The position numbers and the translations under genes are program-made. A DNA stretch of 64,000 bases, taken from the NCBI GenBank assembly GCA_017381365.1, contig JAFOCI010000015.1, positions 52,134-116,133 of the forward strand, read 5' to 3'. The notes beneath the pieces were generated by a model. That model saw only the letters and a list, made by a program, of their open reading frames with translations, had not been told where the DNA came from and made no database searches. Shown here in pieces: positions 18,204 through 27,363 of the stretch (position 1 is its first letter; each line of letters begins with the position of its first letter). This DNA comes from Treponema sp. GTDB taxonomy: Bacteria; Spirochaetota; Spirochaetia; Treponematales; Treponemataceae.

Positions 18204-18315
18204 GACTTGCAAATGTTTTTGCCAGCCTCTTTCTTCCTTCCCGTATTTTCATAATTAAACATTTTTTTTGTAAAATCAATTTTATGTGTAATTTTCAAAA
18301 AACTCGAATTTCGGG
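18204..18315. repeat. Inverted half-copy of the repeat at positions 1-113
   Basis: The reverse complement matches 1-113 with about three differences. It ends exactly at the stop codon of the DUF4954-like gene. Together the copies flank an 18-kb segment in inverted orientation. Confidence 0.85.
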
Positions 18316-20487
18316 CTATAAAGTTAAACCTTTAAACAGTATTTTTAAATCTTTTTTAAAGTTTTTTGTATCTCTTTCTAATTCTTTTAAGAAATCATTA
18401 TCTTTTATAGAACCAAGAACTGCCGTCATTTCTTCCTTAGAATCATATGGCATACATCGATAATAATCTGTAAAATCCTTTTCGCGAGATTCAACACTGG
18501 AATTGTACATAAGTTCAGACATATTTGAAACATCATCAACAATATCAGAATAAATTTCATTATCAAATTCTTTTATAGAACGCGAATATAACTGTTCAAG
18601 GATTTCAACAGAATATCTGGCTTTATAATCATCATAATTATTCTGCACTTCATTATAAAATGCGTGAACCTGCTCCCAATCATTTATCTTTTTTTCTTTT
18701 ATGAGCGAAATTAATTTCTCCAGCTTCTTTTTTGGCATAACCTGACCGCCAACATTAACCCATTCAGTATAAAGAGGCAGAAGATTAATTTCGGAAAGAA
18801 TTATTTCTTCCAGTGCAACAAAGGAATTCCTGTGACAAAATTCCATAAGTGTTTTTACAGCAAAATACTTTAAAACCTGACGATAAACCTTATACGCTTT
18901 TAATGGCTTATAAATTATGGCTCCATGCTTTTTCTGACTCTGAACATCAAATAAAGTAAACTTTTCATTTTTTGTATTATGAAGGAAATCTTTGGCCGAT
19001 TGTCGCAAACTGTCTGGAGAATCATTCTCATTCACATAACTTGCATCTAACTGAGAAAGATTAGCTGCTGTCAATTCTATGATTTTTTTTACAGCTTTTA
19101 GAGTTTCCTGCATTGTATCAGGAGCAAATGGATTTGTTTCAATATTCTGAATTTTTACAACACGTTTGTCCCTTTTTTTAAATTTATAATTGTTACGAAC
19201 TATTGCAAACATATCATACATAAACCACCAGGCTGGAATTATATGAACAGGACTATTTGCAGTATCCCCTGGTAACAGCAATGCAAAAGGATACTGAACA
19301 TCAAGTTCATGCTGATAAGAACCTTTGGATGCAAGAGTAAAACTTGCAAAATGACTGTTATGTTTAAAATCAGAGCATAATCCAGGCCAGAAACCTCTGC
19401 CGGCTATAATCTCTCCATCTGGACTTCTAGAATTATGATTGCTTCCTATTGTTGCCCCGGCAGCAATGTTTGACTGCCCCATTACCATTGTTGCAATCAA
19501 AAACGAAGAATTATGATGCTGTTCATGAAAAGGGAAAATAAGATTATTCAAAAGTTCACAACAAGAAACTGTTGAATTATCCCCAAGAATTGAATTAATC
19601 AATCTTGCACCATATTTAAGCTGACAGTTTCTTCCAAGAACAAATCTGATTCCTACAGCCTGATAAAATACACGACTTCCATACCCCATTATGCCGTTTA
19701 CAAGTTCAACCCCTTCACCAATCTGACTTGGTTCATCTTCAGAAGAAAGAATTGTAAGATTTTTTAATTTAAATGCACCTTTAATATATGAACAATCACC
19801 TATTTTTGCATCTTTAATCAAAGTTGTATTTTTAATTACAACGTTATTTCCTATTGAACCATAAGAAACTAACTTATCTTTACAGACATTGTCTGTTAAT
19901 TCCAAAAATCTATGCATAAGCACAGAATCATCACGATACTTTGACCATATATACGCATCCGCTGGTATCATTGTCTCATTTGCAAGAACCGCTCTTCCAT
20001 CATTTTCGTTCCTGATACCAATCCAGATTCTTGTATCTTCAGAAATATCTTTTCTGTTTACCCCGTTTCCAAATCTCGATGACTTTATACAGCTGATTTC
20101 CTGAATATTGAACAGCATAACCATATTACCAGTATGATAATTATCCATATAGGAAACATTCAAAATTACATTATCATCGCCAATTATAGAATTTCGAATA
20201 AAACTGTTTACTATTCCAGTATCAAGCTCTAAATCATGATATTTCAGTTTAGCATAAACTAGTCTTCCAATTATTACAAAACCTTCAAAACGAGAATCTC
20301 TGATAAGTTCAGCATCAAAACAATCTTTTTCATCACTTACATATACATTATTCCAGTTTTCACAATAATTACGATTTTTTTCCAATATAGTTATTTCTTT
20401 GCAGGTAAGATTACGTTTTCCTTCTAAAAAAGATTTTTCAATATTCAATTTTTCATGCTTTTTTGATAAATATGTAATGGTTGTCAT
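18316..20487 (-). CDS. DUF4954-like left-handed beta-helix protein
   Basis: The 723-aa product contains hexapeptide-type repeats of the left-handed beta-helix kind (for example IRNSIIGDDNVILNVSYMDN and IGNNVVIKNTTLIKDAKIG), giving a nucleotidyltransferase/acyltransferase-like trimer fold, and then a helical C-terminal region. The overall pattern, including YHDLELDTGIVNS and a conserved YWxxYD-like region near ARYSVEILEQLY, matches what I remember of DUF4954. Function is unknown; the fold suggests binding or acylation of a sugar nucleotide. TAGAAT ends 6 nt before the ATG and there is no Shine-Dalgarno. It is divergent from the M16 gene, with the two promoters in 45 bp. Confidence 0.7.
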   Translation of the reverse strand: MTTITYLSKKHEKLNIEKSFLEGKRNLTCKEITILEKNRNYCENWNNVYVSDEKDCFDAELIRDSRFEGFVIIGRLVYAKLKYHDLELDTGIVNSFIRNSIIGDDNVILNVSYMDNYHTGNMVMLFNIQEISCIKSSRFGNGVNRKDISEDTRIWIGIRNENDGRAVLANETMIPADAYIWSKYRDDSVLMHRFLELTDNVCKDKLVSYGSIGNNVVIKNTTLIKDAKIGDCSYIKGAFKLKNLTILSSEDEPSQIGEGVELVNGIMGYGSRVFYQAVGIRFVLGRNCQLKYGARLINSILGDNSTVSCCELLNNLIFPFHEQHHNSSFLIATMVMGQSNIAAGATIGSNHNSRSPDGEIIAGRGFWPGLCSDFKHNSHFASFTLASKGSYQHELDVQYPFALLLPGDTANSPVHIIPAWWFMYDMFAIVRNNYKFKKRDKRVVKIQNIETNPFAPDTMQETLKAVKKIIELTAANLSQLDASYVNENDSPDSLRQSAKDFLHNTKNEKFTLFDVQSQKKHGAIIYKPLKAYKVYRQVLKYFAVKTLMEFCHRNSFVALEEIILSEINLLPLYTEWVNVGGQVMPKKKLEKLISLIKEKKINDWEQVHAFYNEVQNNYDDYKARYSVEILEQLYSRSIKEFDNEIYSDIVDDVSNMSELMYNSSVESREKDFTDYYRCMPYDSKEEMTAVLGSIKDNDFLKELERDTKNFKKDLKILFKGLTL

Positions 20488-20493
20488 GTTTCA

Positions 20494-20499
20494 ATTCTA
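20494..20499 (-). promoter_or_regulatory. -10 element of the DUF4954-like gene, 6 nt before ATG
   Basis: TAGAAT on the minus strand at leaderless spacing, inside the 45-bp divergent promoter region. Confidence 0.5.
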
Positions 20500-20520
20500 C
20501 TTTAATAAAGTGAAAAATGC

Positions 20521-20526
20521 TATAAT
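20521..20526 (+). promoter_or_regulatory. -10 element of the M16 gene, 6 nt before ATG
   Basis: Consensus TATAAT ends 6 nt before the ATG at 20533, with no Shine-Dalgarno. Confidence 0.5.
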
Positions 20527-20532
20527 TAAAGC

Positions 20533-23295
20533 ATGAAGACTTTCTTTTCTATTTTAATTGCTTTTTTACTAAGTTCATTGATTTATTCAGAGAGCTCAAA
20601 CTTTATAGAAGACAATTATGAAGAATTCACTTTAGAAAATGGGCTGCAGTTATATGTACTAGAAGATTTTTCATCAGCACCAGTCAGAATTGAATATACT
20701 GTTCACGCGGGAATAAGTTCCAGTTCCCAGAATAATACAGGATTTTTTTCTTTGTACAGCAGACTTTTTAAATATAATTTTTCCGAAATTCGTTTGAATG
20801 AAATGACAGCAGAATGTAATGCCGATTCTTCTCGTTATATAATTACTGTTTCACCAGCAAAAATAAAAGATTCATTAGAAAAGCTTTCACAACATGCCTT
20901 TTCTCCTGTATTTTCAGATTCGGCAATTGAAAAAGAACTTAATATTTTTAAGTCAGAAACTATGCAATATGCGTATACGCCAGCAGCTTTCATAAACAGC
21001 AGTATTGATGCACGGGTTTTTTCAGCCGCTCCATGGAAGCATGATTCTGGTATTTATCCTTCATTATTTTCTAAAACTACCCCGGCGCAGGCCAGGACAG
21101 TTCTTTCTGGCATTTCTGAAAACTGGTATACACCACAGAACAGCGCACTTTTCATCAGTGGAAGCATAAAAAAAGAAACAGCACTTAAACTGGTACAAGA
21201 AACCTTCGGAAAATTCCCAAAAGCAGTTAAATCTGAAACACTAGAGAAAATTACTGCAGGAGGAAAAATCCGGAAATTTGTAATTTATGACAGTCAATTT
21301 TCAGAAGATTTAACACAAATTGTTATGCAATACACTTCTTTAAATATGAATCAATGCGATATTGCAGCAACTGCATTTAATTCAAATTTATCAGGCATTA
21401 AACAAAAATTACTTTCAGACTCAAGACTTAACATCAGAGATGCAGAATACATAAACGTTGCTGCAGCTCACAAAAATGGAACTTCACGACTTATTTTTCA
21501 ATCTTTACTTGAAAAAAATAAAATAACACCTTTGGAACAGGCAAATTCATTCATTGAAAACATATATGATTCTGCAAAAATTACTACAGATAATGAATTT
21601 AATTCTGCAAAAAAATATATCAAAAAGAATTTTACAACTGTAACTTCAAATTCAACAATCCTTATGGATTATCTTTCTCAATATTGGGCAATAGATAAAT
21701 TAATTGAAAATAAAAATCAGACATTAATAAAAAAATTACTTTCAAGACCGTCAGATATAGAAGAAGAAAACATTGAAGACCTAAAAAAAACTTTATCAGC
21801 AGAAGTTCCGTTTATTTTTGTTCTTGTAAACACCAAAACATATAATAAATTTTTCAAAAACTCTGATTTCCAGGTTATTACACAAAAAAACGGTTCCTGG
21901 TTTACGCAAAAGCTTAAGGATGCAGCTATTTTAAATATTAAAACAACATCAGAACAAGAAAATAATTCCGACTATAATTCAACTGAATTCCTTGAACAAT
22001 TTATTTCTAACAGTAAAAAATCAATTTCTTCAATTACACTGAAAAATGGAATTAAAGTTTGTTTCAAAAAAAATAAAAATTCTTCAAATGCAGCCATTCT
22101 TGTAAAATTATCTGGTGGAAAATTCGCTGATTCTGGTAATCCTGGCTTTGAAACAGTTATGATAAATGCGCTCACCGCTAATATTAAGAAAGAATTATAT
22201 GATTATTCTCAAAAAGAAATTCTTGATGGCTACCCAATTATAGAATCAGAAACAGAAAATTCCTGCAGCTATATTACAATTGAATGTCAGCCTGCGGATG
22301 TACCAGTATGTATTAACACCATAGGAAAAACTCTTTTTTTTAGCGAAATAAAGCCAGCAGAAGCAGACAGTTACGTTTATTCGGTCCAGACTCAAAAACG
22401 CCTCTACAATGGAAATCCCGTAAATCAGATGCTTTTTAGAGGAATAAAATATCTTTTTGAAAGCTCAGTTTATCGTGACATCTTTGACTCAGAAAACGAT
22501 ATTTTGCAAAACACAAATTACAATGATTTGCTTGCCGCTTATCCAAATTTTCTAGACGCATCAAGGTACTCCATTGTTATTACCGGAAATTTTGACTATG
22601 ACTCTGCAGTTTCTTCCCTTGAAAATTCAATTGAAATGTTAATACCTCAAAACATTAATTATTTATCTCAATACAATAATGAGATACCTGATTTTCCATC
22701 TAAAACAAAACGCATAAGTTTGAAAATCCGTCATCTTTTTTATACTGATATTTCAGCAGACAAAGCAGGTCCTATGCCCGCTATACTTATTCCAACAAAA
22801 GAATTTCTGGATCCAGTTCAATACTGGTTTAAAACTCCGGAATACAATTCTAAAGATGCTATCATTTTTAATAGTCTGCTATTAAGATTGCAAGAAAAAT
22901 TATCTGAACAGGGAAAAGAAACAAAAATTTTATTTCCAAGCAGAGAAATTCCTGCCGCAGCAATTACATTTTTAAATGTAAAAAGAACAAATGAAATTGA
23001 CAGAATTTACGCAATGACTGTTTTTGAATTTCTTAAACTTATCAAAAGCAAAGATATCAATTCTTTTAAAGAAAGTGAAGAAATTAAAAACGCCTGGATT
23101 CTAAACACTTTGACTTCTTCTCAAACTAACAAAGGAACTGCTAAATTAATTGCAAACGGAACATATCCAGAAGAATATCTGGATAATTACAAATTTATAT
23201 TAAATTGTACAGATGAAGATTTTGCAAAAACCGCAGAAAAATTCTTAAAAGCAGAAGCCCCTTTAAAAATTTACTCAGCGGATTCAAAGAGATAG
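20533..23295 (+). CDS. Exported M16 (insulinase-like) protein lacking the zinc site
   Basis: The 920-aa product has a signal peptide (residues 1-19) and two M16 halves, beginning at FTLENGLQLYVLED (about 32) and LKNGIKVCFKKN (about 505). In the first half, where family members have the inverted zinc motif HxxEH (GLAHLLEHMLF), this protein reads GFFSLYSRLF, so the ligands are missing. The later strand/helix pattern (YTPQNSALFISGSI; ASRYSIVITGNFDY in half two) is preserved. It is probably a periplasmic non-catalytic M16 homologue, as in the beta-like subunit of two-subunit peptidases, perhaps working with an active partner encoded elsewhere. It converges on the fau-like gene with 8 nt between. 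Confidence 0.8.
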   Translation: MKTFFSILIAFLLSSLIYSESSNFIEDNYEEFTLENGLQLYVLEDFSSAPVRIEYTVHAGISSSSQNNTGFFSLYSRLFKYNFSEIRLNEMTAECNADSSRYIITVSPAKIKDSLEKLSQHAFSPVFSDSAIEKELNIFKSETMQYAYTPAAFINSSIDARVFSAAPWKHDSGIYPSLFSKTTPAQARTVLSGISENWYTPQNSALFISGSIKKETALKLVQETFGKFPKAVKSETLEKITAGGKIRKFVIYDSQFSEDLTQIVMQYTSLNMNQCDIAATAFNSNLSGIKQKLLSDSRLNIRDAEYINVAAAHKNGTSRLIFQSLLEKNKITPLEQANSFIENIYDSAKITTDNEFNSAKKYIKKNFTTVTSNSTILMDYLSQYWAIDKLIENKNQTLIKKLLSRPSDIEEENIEDLKKTLSAEVPFIFVLVNTKTYNKFFKNSDFQVITQKNGSWFTQKLKDAAILNIKTTSEQENNSDYNSTEFLEQFISNSKKSISSITLKNGIKVCFKKNKNSSNAAILVKLSGGKFADSGNPGFETVMINALTANIKKELYDYSQKEILDGYPIIESETENSCSYITIECQPADVPVCINTIGKTLFFSEIKPAEADSYVYSVQTQKRLYNGNPVNQMLFRGIKYLFESSVYRDIFDSENDILQNTNYNDLLAAYPNFLDASRYSIVITGNFDYDSAVSSLENSIEMLIPQNINYLSQYNNEIPDFPSKTKRISLKIRHLFYTDISADKAGPMPAILIPTKEFLDPVQYWFKTPEYNSKDAIIFNSLLLRLQEKLSEQGKETKILFPSREIPAAAITFLNVKRTNEIDRIYAMTVFEFLKLIKSKDINSFKESEEIKNAWILNTLTSSQTNKGTAKLIANGTYPEEYLDNYKFILNCTDEDFAKTAEKFLKAEAPLKIYSADSKR

Positions 23296-23303
23296 GGATT
23301 TTG

Positions 23304-23924
23304 TTACCAGACGTGATATATTTCTCCAACAGGAATAAATCCGCTTTCTGTAAGAAGATAATTCATAGCAAAATCATTTTCTTCTACTGGAATTGCCCTT
23401 GTAATAACATTAGTTATGCACACGCCGCAAAATACAGCCGACTTGTTATTTATTTGCGAAAGATATTTGTCATAATAGCCTTTTCCACGTCCTAATCGGT
23501 GACCAAATAAATTAAAAGCAAGGCCTGGTACTAAAAAAACACTTTTATCTTTTATTTCATTTTTTTCTATCTTTATTTTATCTAAACCAGGCTCAAGAAT
23601 TCCGTATTTATTATCTTTTGAAAAGGTTTCATCCAGATTATCAATCAGATAAAATTCCATGTCATTTGAATCTGGAATCATTCTAGGAAAATAAAGTTTT
23701 TTACCATCTTTTAACGCTGCTTCAAAAACAGGAGTAAGATCGATTTCATCAATCATTGCCATGTATGCAAATATATGCTCGGATTTTTTATAAATTTCGC
23801 TTTCCAGAAAAAACTTAGCGCAGGACTTTGTGCATTCTTTTTTCAATTCCAGGTCTTCAGAATATTTCTGTAATTCTGCTTTTGCTTTTTTTCGTAAAAA
23901 CATTTTCTGTTCTTTGATTGTCAT
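23304..23924 (-). CDS. 5-formyltetrahydrofolate cyclo-ligase
   Basis: From the start MTIKEQKMFLRKK the product is 206 aa. It matches the YgfA/MTHFS family: an N-terminal Lys/Arg-rich helix, VPGLAFNLFGHRLGRGKGYYDKYL with the nucleotide-binding RxGRGKGYYD signature, and a C-terminal IPVEENDFAMN segment. It converts 5-formyl-THF + ATP to 5,10-methenyl-THF in folate salvage. The open frame continues upstream through the terminator hairpin and into tRNA-Asn; that extension is not protein-like, so 23924 is preferred. Transcription may partly read through from the tRNA terminator. Confidence 0.9.
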   Translation of the reverse strand: MTIKEQKMFLRKKAKAELQKYSEDLELKKECTKSCAKFFLESEIYKKSEHIFAYMAMIDEIDLTPVFEAALKDGKKLYFPRMIPDSNDMEFYLIDNLDETFSKDNKYGILEPGLDKIKIEKNEIKDKSVFLVPGLAFNLFGHRLGRGKGYYDKYLSQINNKSAVFCGVCITNVITRAIPVEENDFAMNYLLTESGFIPVGEIYHVW

Positions 23925-23989
23925 TAAACTAAGTCCTTTTGCAGCTGCAGCATTCTTTATTCTATAGCTTACTAATTTATCTCTTGTAA

Positions 23990-24024
23990 ATAAAAAAAAG
24001 GACTTAGTATTTACTAAGTCCTTT
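23990..24024 (-). terminator. Terminator downstream of tRNA-Asn
   Basis: A 12-bp perfect stem AAGGACTTAGTA (23998-24009) / TACTAAGTCCTT (24012-24023) is followed on the minus strand by a run of T residues. It lies 3-4 nt after the tRNA 3' end. Confidence 0.8.
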
Positions 24025-24026
24025 CG

Positions 24027-24099
24027 CGGCTGCTGCAGGTTTTGAACCTGCGACACATGGATTAACAGTCCATTGCTCTACCAGCTGAGCTAAGCAACC
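24027..24099 (-). tRNA. tRNA-Asn (anticodon GTT)
   Basis: On the minus strand the 73-nt gene folds as a cloverleaf. The acceptor stem is GGTTGCT/AGCAGCC, the D arm contains TAGCTCAGCTGGTAGAGCA, the anticodon loop CTGTTAA reads GTT, and the T arm contains GCAGGTTCAAAACCTGC. The discriminator is G and the 3' CCA is not encoded. Promoter and terminator are both recognisable. Confidence 0.95.
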
Positions 24100-24123
24100 A
24101 TTCATTCTTGCGAATGTGTTAAC

Positions 24124-24152
24124 AATATATACTTTTTAGTTTTTTGTGTCAA
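24124..24152 (-). promoter_or_regulatory. Promoter of tRNA-Asn
   Basis: On the minus strand TTGACA (24152-24147), a 17-nt spacer and TATATT (24129-24124), about 25 nt before the tRNA 5' end. Confidence 0.8.
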
Positions 24153-24182
24153 CAGCAAAACGCAAGAATTTTGAAAATTTAT

Positions 24183-27100
24183 TTATTTTTCCAAAATAAA
24201 TTCTACTCTTCGGTTTTTCCAGTTATTATCTTTATCTTTGAAATCAACAACTAGTTCTGTACCGCCCTTACCTTCTGTTGCAAGTCGTTCTGCTTTAACG
24301 CCCTGTTTTACAAGATAATCCTTTACAAATTCCGCACGTTTTCCAGAAAGAGGAATCAATGCAGGACCCCACATCATTGGATTATCTTCTGTTTCTTCTG
24401 CTTCATTATCTGTAACGCGGTTTGCATGACCAACAACAGTAACTCTGTAATCAGGGAACTTGTTAAGAATATCAGCAATACGTTTAAGAACACGTTCATT
24501 GTTTGCAGCAATTTCAGGATCAATACCGTTATTAACTTCCGACTTAGTCTTAAAGTCTGCATTATCACTACGGAAGATAATAGAAGGAACTGCCATTTTG
24601 AGTACAGAACCATCACGAATAACAAGAACATCAATCTGAATTACACCAGTTACAGTACTTGTCATGCCAAGAGTATCTGTAACTGTAAATGTATAAGGAT
24701 AATCTGTTGCAGACTGAACACGTTCAGCAAAACCTCTGGCATTCTTCTGAGTATTACTCAAACCGTCCCAGATGATTCTTTCAGTGATAGAAGATGAACC
24801 TGCTGTCTGCCAGAAAGGCTTACCTTTTGGATCATTGATAACAAATGACCAGCTCTTAAACATTGCTTTTGAAGTTCCAGAAAGGCGGATAAACAAATCA
24901 TCATCTGTACCATCATTATCTGGACTAAAGAATTCTGGAGCAGTTTTAACACTAAGCTGAGGAGGAATTGCAGTACAAATAAATGGAGAAGATACAGAAT
25001 CAACCTTGTTACCTTTCTTATAAACAACGTTCAATGTTCCAGTGAATGTTCCTTCTGCAACATTGCCGTCATTATCAAGACCATCCCATGTAATTGAAGA
25101 AGGAAGATTTGCGCTGTCTTTTTCTGACCAGCCCCGAACAGAAGTTCCATTTTCACTTCTGATGTCAAAATTCCATGTAAGAATTCCATCAGGAACTGAA
25201 GCTCTGATATTGAACTGCTGGGTATCCAAAACGCTGTCTGCGTTAGGAGAAATTCCTTCCTCTTCGGCTGTAACGTAAATTTTTGTTTCGCGACTATCAA
25301 GAGTTATGTCAGAAAGCTTTGTAGAGAAAGAGTTTCCTGCGTTATCTGTGCTGGCAATAACAACTGTATATTTGCCATCTGCAACCTTGTTTCCAGATTC
25401 ATCAGAACCATCCCAGGCAAATTCATCCTGACCGTCAGTTCTAACCTTTCCATTCCATGTATAAGTTTTTACTGTTTTTCCAGAACCATCAATTACACTT
25501 GCAGTCCAAAGTTTTTCTTCTGAACAGTTAGAGATTGAAATCGGAAGCTTATCCTGGGAACTGTTTCCATCCAAACTGAAAATTGCCCAGGGAGCAACAG
25601 CTTCAAGATAAGGAGTACCAGTATCAAGTTCAACTTCAGAAGTTTCAACAGAAGCAGAAGAACCATTTGTAGAAGTTACAGAAAGATAAGCTTTGTACAT
25701 TCCGTCTTCACACACAATACCTGCAGAATCTTTTCCGTCCCATACAAATGATGCTGGAAGACTCTTTTCGCCGTTTATCGTTTTTACAGCTTCGCCTTTT
25801 GAATTTTTAATTTCAAAACTGAAATCTGCAATACCTGCTGCATCCTTAAGAACAGGAACAAAAGTAACTGTATCTTTAACCTTGTTTCCATTAGGACTGA
25901 AAGCAGCCTCACTGGCAGAAAGCAAGATAGAAGCTTTTTTAGTATCAAGAGTAAAATCATCTGCACTTAAAATTACTCCAGTATTACCGGCCATATCAGT
26001 AGCAGAAAGCTCAAATTTATACACTGCATCAGCTGCTAATTTTCCATTCTGATCAAAACCGTTCCAAACAATAAATTCAGGAAGATATTTACCAAAATTA
26101 TATTCACGAACAACAGAATCATTTTCCTGGTTATAAATGCGAGCTTTCCATTCAGGAATTTCCGCAAATTTTCCGGCTGTTTCATCAAGCATAGAAATCT
26201 TAACGTTTGGTTTATCTGCACCACCAAATATTTTATCAGATACAAGAATCTGAGCAGAAGGTTTTGTAGTATCCATTATGAATTCAGGCGATTTTATGGC
26301 TGCAGGAACATAACCATTCAAATAAGAAGCAGTTACTACAGCCTGATATTTACCTTGAGGAATAAGATTTCCAGATGAATCAGTTCCGTCAAAAACAAGC
26401 TGAGAAGGTGGCAGTTCTGACTGAGATTGATTATATTCCTTGAATACTTTTCCATTCAAATCTGTAATAACGACAGACCAGGAAGTAAGTTTATTTCCAG
26501 TAGATTCTTCTGGAACAGGAATTACAATATCCAGCGAAATCTCTTTCTGCTTTGAGTCTGTTTTTGGAGAAAAATATTTTGTTCCAACAAGTTTAATACT
26601 TGTAACAGGTTTTTCTGCAGAATAAATGATATTTGTAATTGTGGCATTAGCAAAGTTACCTGCACGGTCAGTTGCACTTATTTCATAAGAATAAACACCA
26701 TCAGAAACCTGATGGCTTATATCATCAGAACCATTCCATTTAAAATTTTCTGGTTCTTTATCATTCCATGTGAATGTTCTTACAACGTTTCCAAGGGCAT
26801 TTTTAAACACACCAACCCAATTGTCTTCTTTTGAGCCTGACTGCTTAATTTTAAAATCTGCTTTTGCGCCTTCGCCAAAAATCTTATCCATTGGCTGGGT
26901 AAGAATGATAACTGGAGCCTTCGTATCAATAATAACAGGGAATTTTGCAGTTGTATTTTCTTTTAAATCATTTTCAACTACAAAATAGAAGAAATATTTT
27001 CCATCTGGAGCATATTCTCCATTATCCATCGCACCATTCCACACAACAGAAGGCGGAATTTCTACTGATTTTTTTGGAGTTACCAGCTGTTTAAGGAATC

Positions 27101-27347
27101 CTTTTACATCAACCTTAACAGGAAGAGCAACTTTATTTCCCATTGTTCTTACAACTTTTCCTTGTTCATCTTCAATTACCAGCTTCCAGGATTTAATAAT
27201 ACGCTTATCAGAAACCTTAAAAGGAATTTCAAGACTATCTTTTACACCATCGTTATTTGGCGAAATATATTTAATTTTCGTTTCTGAAGTGGCAAAAGAA
27301 GCCATAACAGAAAGAAATAAGATACCTGTTACAATTTTCTTTATCAT
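24183..27347 (-). CDS. Large Ig/FlgD-like repeat protein with C-terminal OmpA domain
   Basis: The 1054-aa product has a signal peptide (about 1-20) and at least eight FlgD-type Ig repeats, each with a W(D/N)G(x)D core followed by G(K/Y)Y (for example VWDGKDSAGIVCEDGMYKAY), plus repeated SPNNDGVKD-like calcium-type loops. The last 110 residues form an OmpA-like peptidoglycan-binding domain (VTVVGHANRV near 960 and LSGKRAEFVKDYL near 1000). It probably spans from outer membrane or surface to the wall as an adhesin or structural protein. The AAAGGA ribosome binding site precedes the ATG, and the gene follows the outer membrane barrel gene by 16 nt, so the two are likely one operon. Confidence 0.85.
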   Translation of the reverse strand: MIKKIVTGILFLSVMASFATSETKIKYISPNNDGVKDSLEIPFKVSDKRIIKSWKLVIEDEQGKVVRTMGNKVALPVKVDVKGFLKQLVTPKKSVEIPPSVVWNGAMDNGEYAPDGKYFFYFVVENDLKENTTAKFPVIIDTKAPVIILTQPMDKIFGEGAKADFKIKQSGSKEDNWVGVFKNALGNVVRTFTWNDKEPENFKWNGSDDISHQVSDGVYSYEISATDRAGNFANATITNIIYSAEKPVTSIKLVGTKYFSPKTDSKQKEISLDIVIPVPEESTGNKLTSWSVVITDLNGKVFKEYNQSQSELPPSQLVFDGTDSSGNLIPQGKYQAVVTASYLNGYVPAAIKSPEFIMDTTKPSAQILVSDKIFGGADKPNVKISMLDETAGKFAEIPEWKARIYNQENDSVVREYNFGKYLPEFIVWNGFDQNGKLAADAVYKFELSATDMAGNTGVILSADDFTLDTKKASILLSASEAAFSPNGNKVKDTVTFVPVLKDAAGIADFSFEIKNSKGEAVKTINGEKSLPASFVWDGKDSAGIVCEDGMYKAYLSVTSTNGSSASVETSEVELDTGTPYLEAVAPWAIFSLDGNSSQDKLPISISNCSEEKLWTASVIDGSGKTVKTYTWNGKVRTDGQDEFAWDGSDESGNKVADGKYTVVIASTDNAGNSFSTKLSDITLDSRETKIYVTAEEEGISPNADSVLDTQQFNIRASVPDGILTWNFDIRSENGTSVRGWSEKDSANLPSSITWDGLDNDGNVAEGTFTGTLNVVYKKGNKVDSVSSPFICTAIPPQLSVKTAPEFFSPDNDGTDDDLFIRLSGTSKAMFKSWSFVINDPKGKPFWQTAGSSSITERIIWDGLSNTQKNARGFAERVQSATDYPYTFTVTDTLGMTSTVTGVIQIDVLVIRDGSVLKMAVPSIIFRSDNADFKTKSEVNNGIDPEIAANNERVLKRIADILNKFPDYRVTVVGHANRVTDNEAEETEDNPMMWGPALIPLSGKRAEFVKDYLVKQGVKAERLATEGKGGTELVVDFKDKDNNWKNRRVEFILEK

Positions 27348-27363
27348 AATTTATCCTTTGACG

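Noticed and set aside
23925..24056. 44-residue N-terminal extension of the formyl-THF cyclo-ligase
   Set aside because: It is encoded by the terminator hairpin and the 3' part of tRNA-Asn and has no family match.
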